Origin: Flavobacteriaceae bacterium
GTDB lineage: Bacteria; Bacteroidota; Bacteroidia; Flavobacteriales; Flavobacteriaceae
Assembly: GCA_947472705.1 (NCBI GenBank)
Contig: CANJDA010000015.1
Location: 1 to 23,617 of the forward strand
Reading direction: 5' to 3'
DNA: 23,617 nt
The translations under genes and the position numbers were made by a program. The first letter of the stretch is position 1, and each line of letters opens with the position of its first letter. The notes under the pieces were generated by a model that saw only the letters and a program-made list of their open reading frames with translations, was not told the origin of the DNA and searched no databases. This document shows positions 23,430-23,617 of the stretch, piece after piece.

Positions 23430-23617
23430 TTGGATTTAATTTTAAAACCTTCAGTAGTTAATAATAGACATACACTAGCAATAACAGGTTCTAAATCAGA
23501 AACCAATCGTTTGTTGTTACTTCAGGCACTGTACCCTAACCTGATTCTAGAAAATACTTCCAATTCAGATGATTCCGAAGTAATGGAGAAAGGCTTGTCA
23601 TCAAACGATGAAGTAAT
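23430..23617 (+). CDS. aroA: 3-phosphoshikimate 1-carboxyvinyltransferase (EPSP synthase), 5' part
   Basis: Sixty-two codons are visible before the right edge. The recognisable block is ITGSKSETNRLLLLQAL, the substrate-binding start of EPSP synthase, followed by LENTSNSDDSEVM. The enzyme joins phosphoenolpyruvate to shikimate 3-phosphate, the step before chorismate synthase. The start is TTG at 23430, 1 bp after the MazG-like stop; there is no ATG in this frame before the conserved block. Its place here extends the aromatic gene neighbourhood, although it lies after a gap with its own probable promoter and is separated from the first three aro genes by rsgA, dtd and the MazG-like gene. Confidence 0.9.
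   Translation, partial: MDLILKPSVVNNRHTLAITGSKSETNRLLLLQALYPNLILENTSNSDDSEVMEKGLSSNDEV

Noticed and set aside
1..23617. tRNA or rRNA genes
   Set aside because: I saw no cloverleaf with a CCA-type end or T-loop consensus, and no rRNA-like blocks in the intergenic regions.

Overview
This AT-rich window comes from a member of the Bacteroidota, very probably Flavobacterium or a close relative in the Flavobacteriaceae. The evidence is a gliding-motility ABC ATPase (GldA), a C-terminal type IX secretion (Por/T9SS) sorting domain, a GLPGLI-family protein paired with an outer-membrane beta-barrel protein, TAnnTTTG-type -7 promoter boxes, and few Shine-Dalgarno sequences. Most genes are chromosomal housekeeping genes; the accessory material is concentrated in the first 2.3 kb.

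Layout. 1-278: 5' part of a secreted protein gene running off the left edge. 410-1314: an ankyrin-repeat lipoprotein gene bracketed by a near-perfect 14-bp inverted repeat. 1414-1539: six tandem units of exactly 21 bp with dyad symmetry, lying just upstream of a gene interrupted by two in-frame stop codons (1591-2274). 2377-6032: GLPGLI protein plus a CarboxypepD_reg-like outer-membrane barrel, closed by a bidirectional terminator shared with metK. 6087-12524: a methionine/SAM block with metK on the minus strand and, divergently, a two-gene metH followed by metF. The 576-bp region between them carries two unrelated SAM-sensing RNAs facing opposite ways: a 52-nt SAM-II aptamer for metK and a SAM-I (S-box) aptamer for metH-metF. 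The SAM-I leader also contains REP-like sequences and a 48-nt hairpin element whose inverted copy lies after metF. 12668-15429: a PagL-like lipid A deacylase, a DUF2807 lipoprotein and convergent gldA. 15604-18261: a large delta-60-repeat protein exported by T9SS. 18296-21595: an aromatic amino acid operon (aminotransferase, prephenate dehydrogenase, DAHP synthase-chorismate mutase). It is preceded by a promoter, a 28-codon reading frame very rich in Tyr and Phe, and an intrinsic terminator ending 7 nt before the first gene, which is the layout of a leader-peptide attenuator. 21661-23617: rsgA, dtd, a MazG-like pyrophosphohydrolase and the start of aroA.

How it fits together. MetH and MetF regenerate methionine from homocysteine using methylene-THF, and MetK converts methionine to SAM; both transcription units appear to sense SAM through different RNA folds. 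The aro genes supply chorismate-derived Tyr/Phe and appear to sense charged Tyr/Phe tRNA by translation of the leader peptide. The strongest candidates for new biology are this attenuator, the paired divergent SAM riboswitches, the 21-bp dyad array with its decaying gene, and the 48-nt hairpin repeat family.
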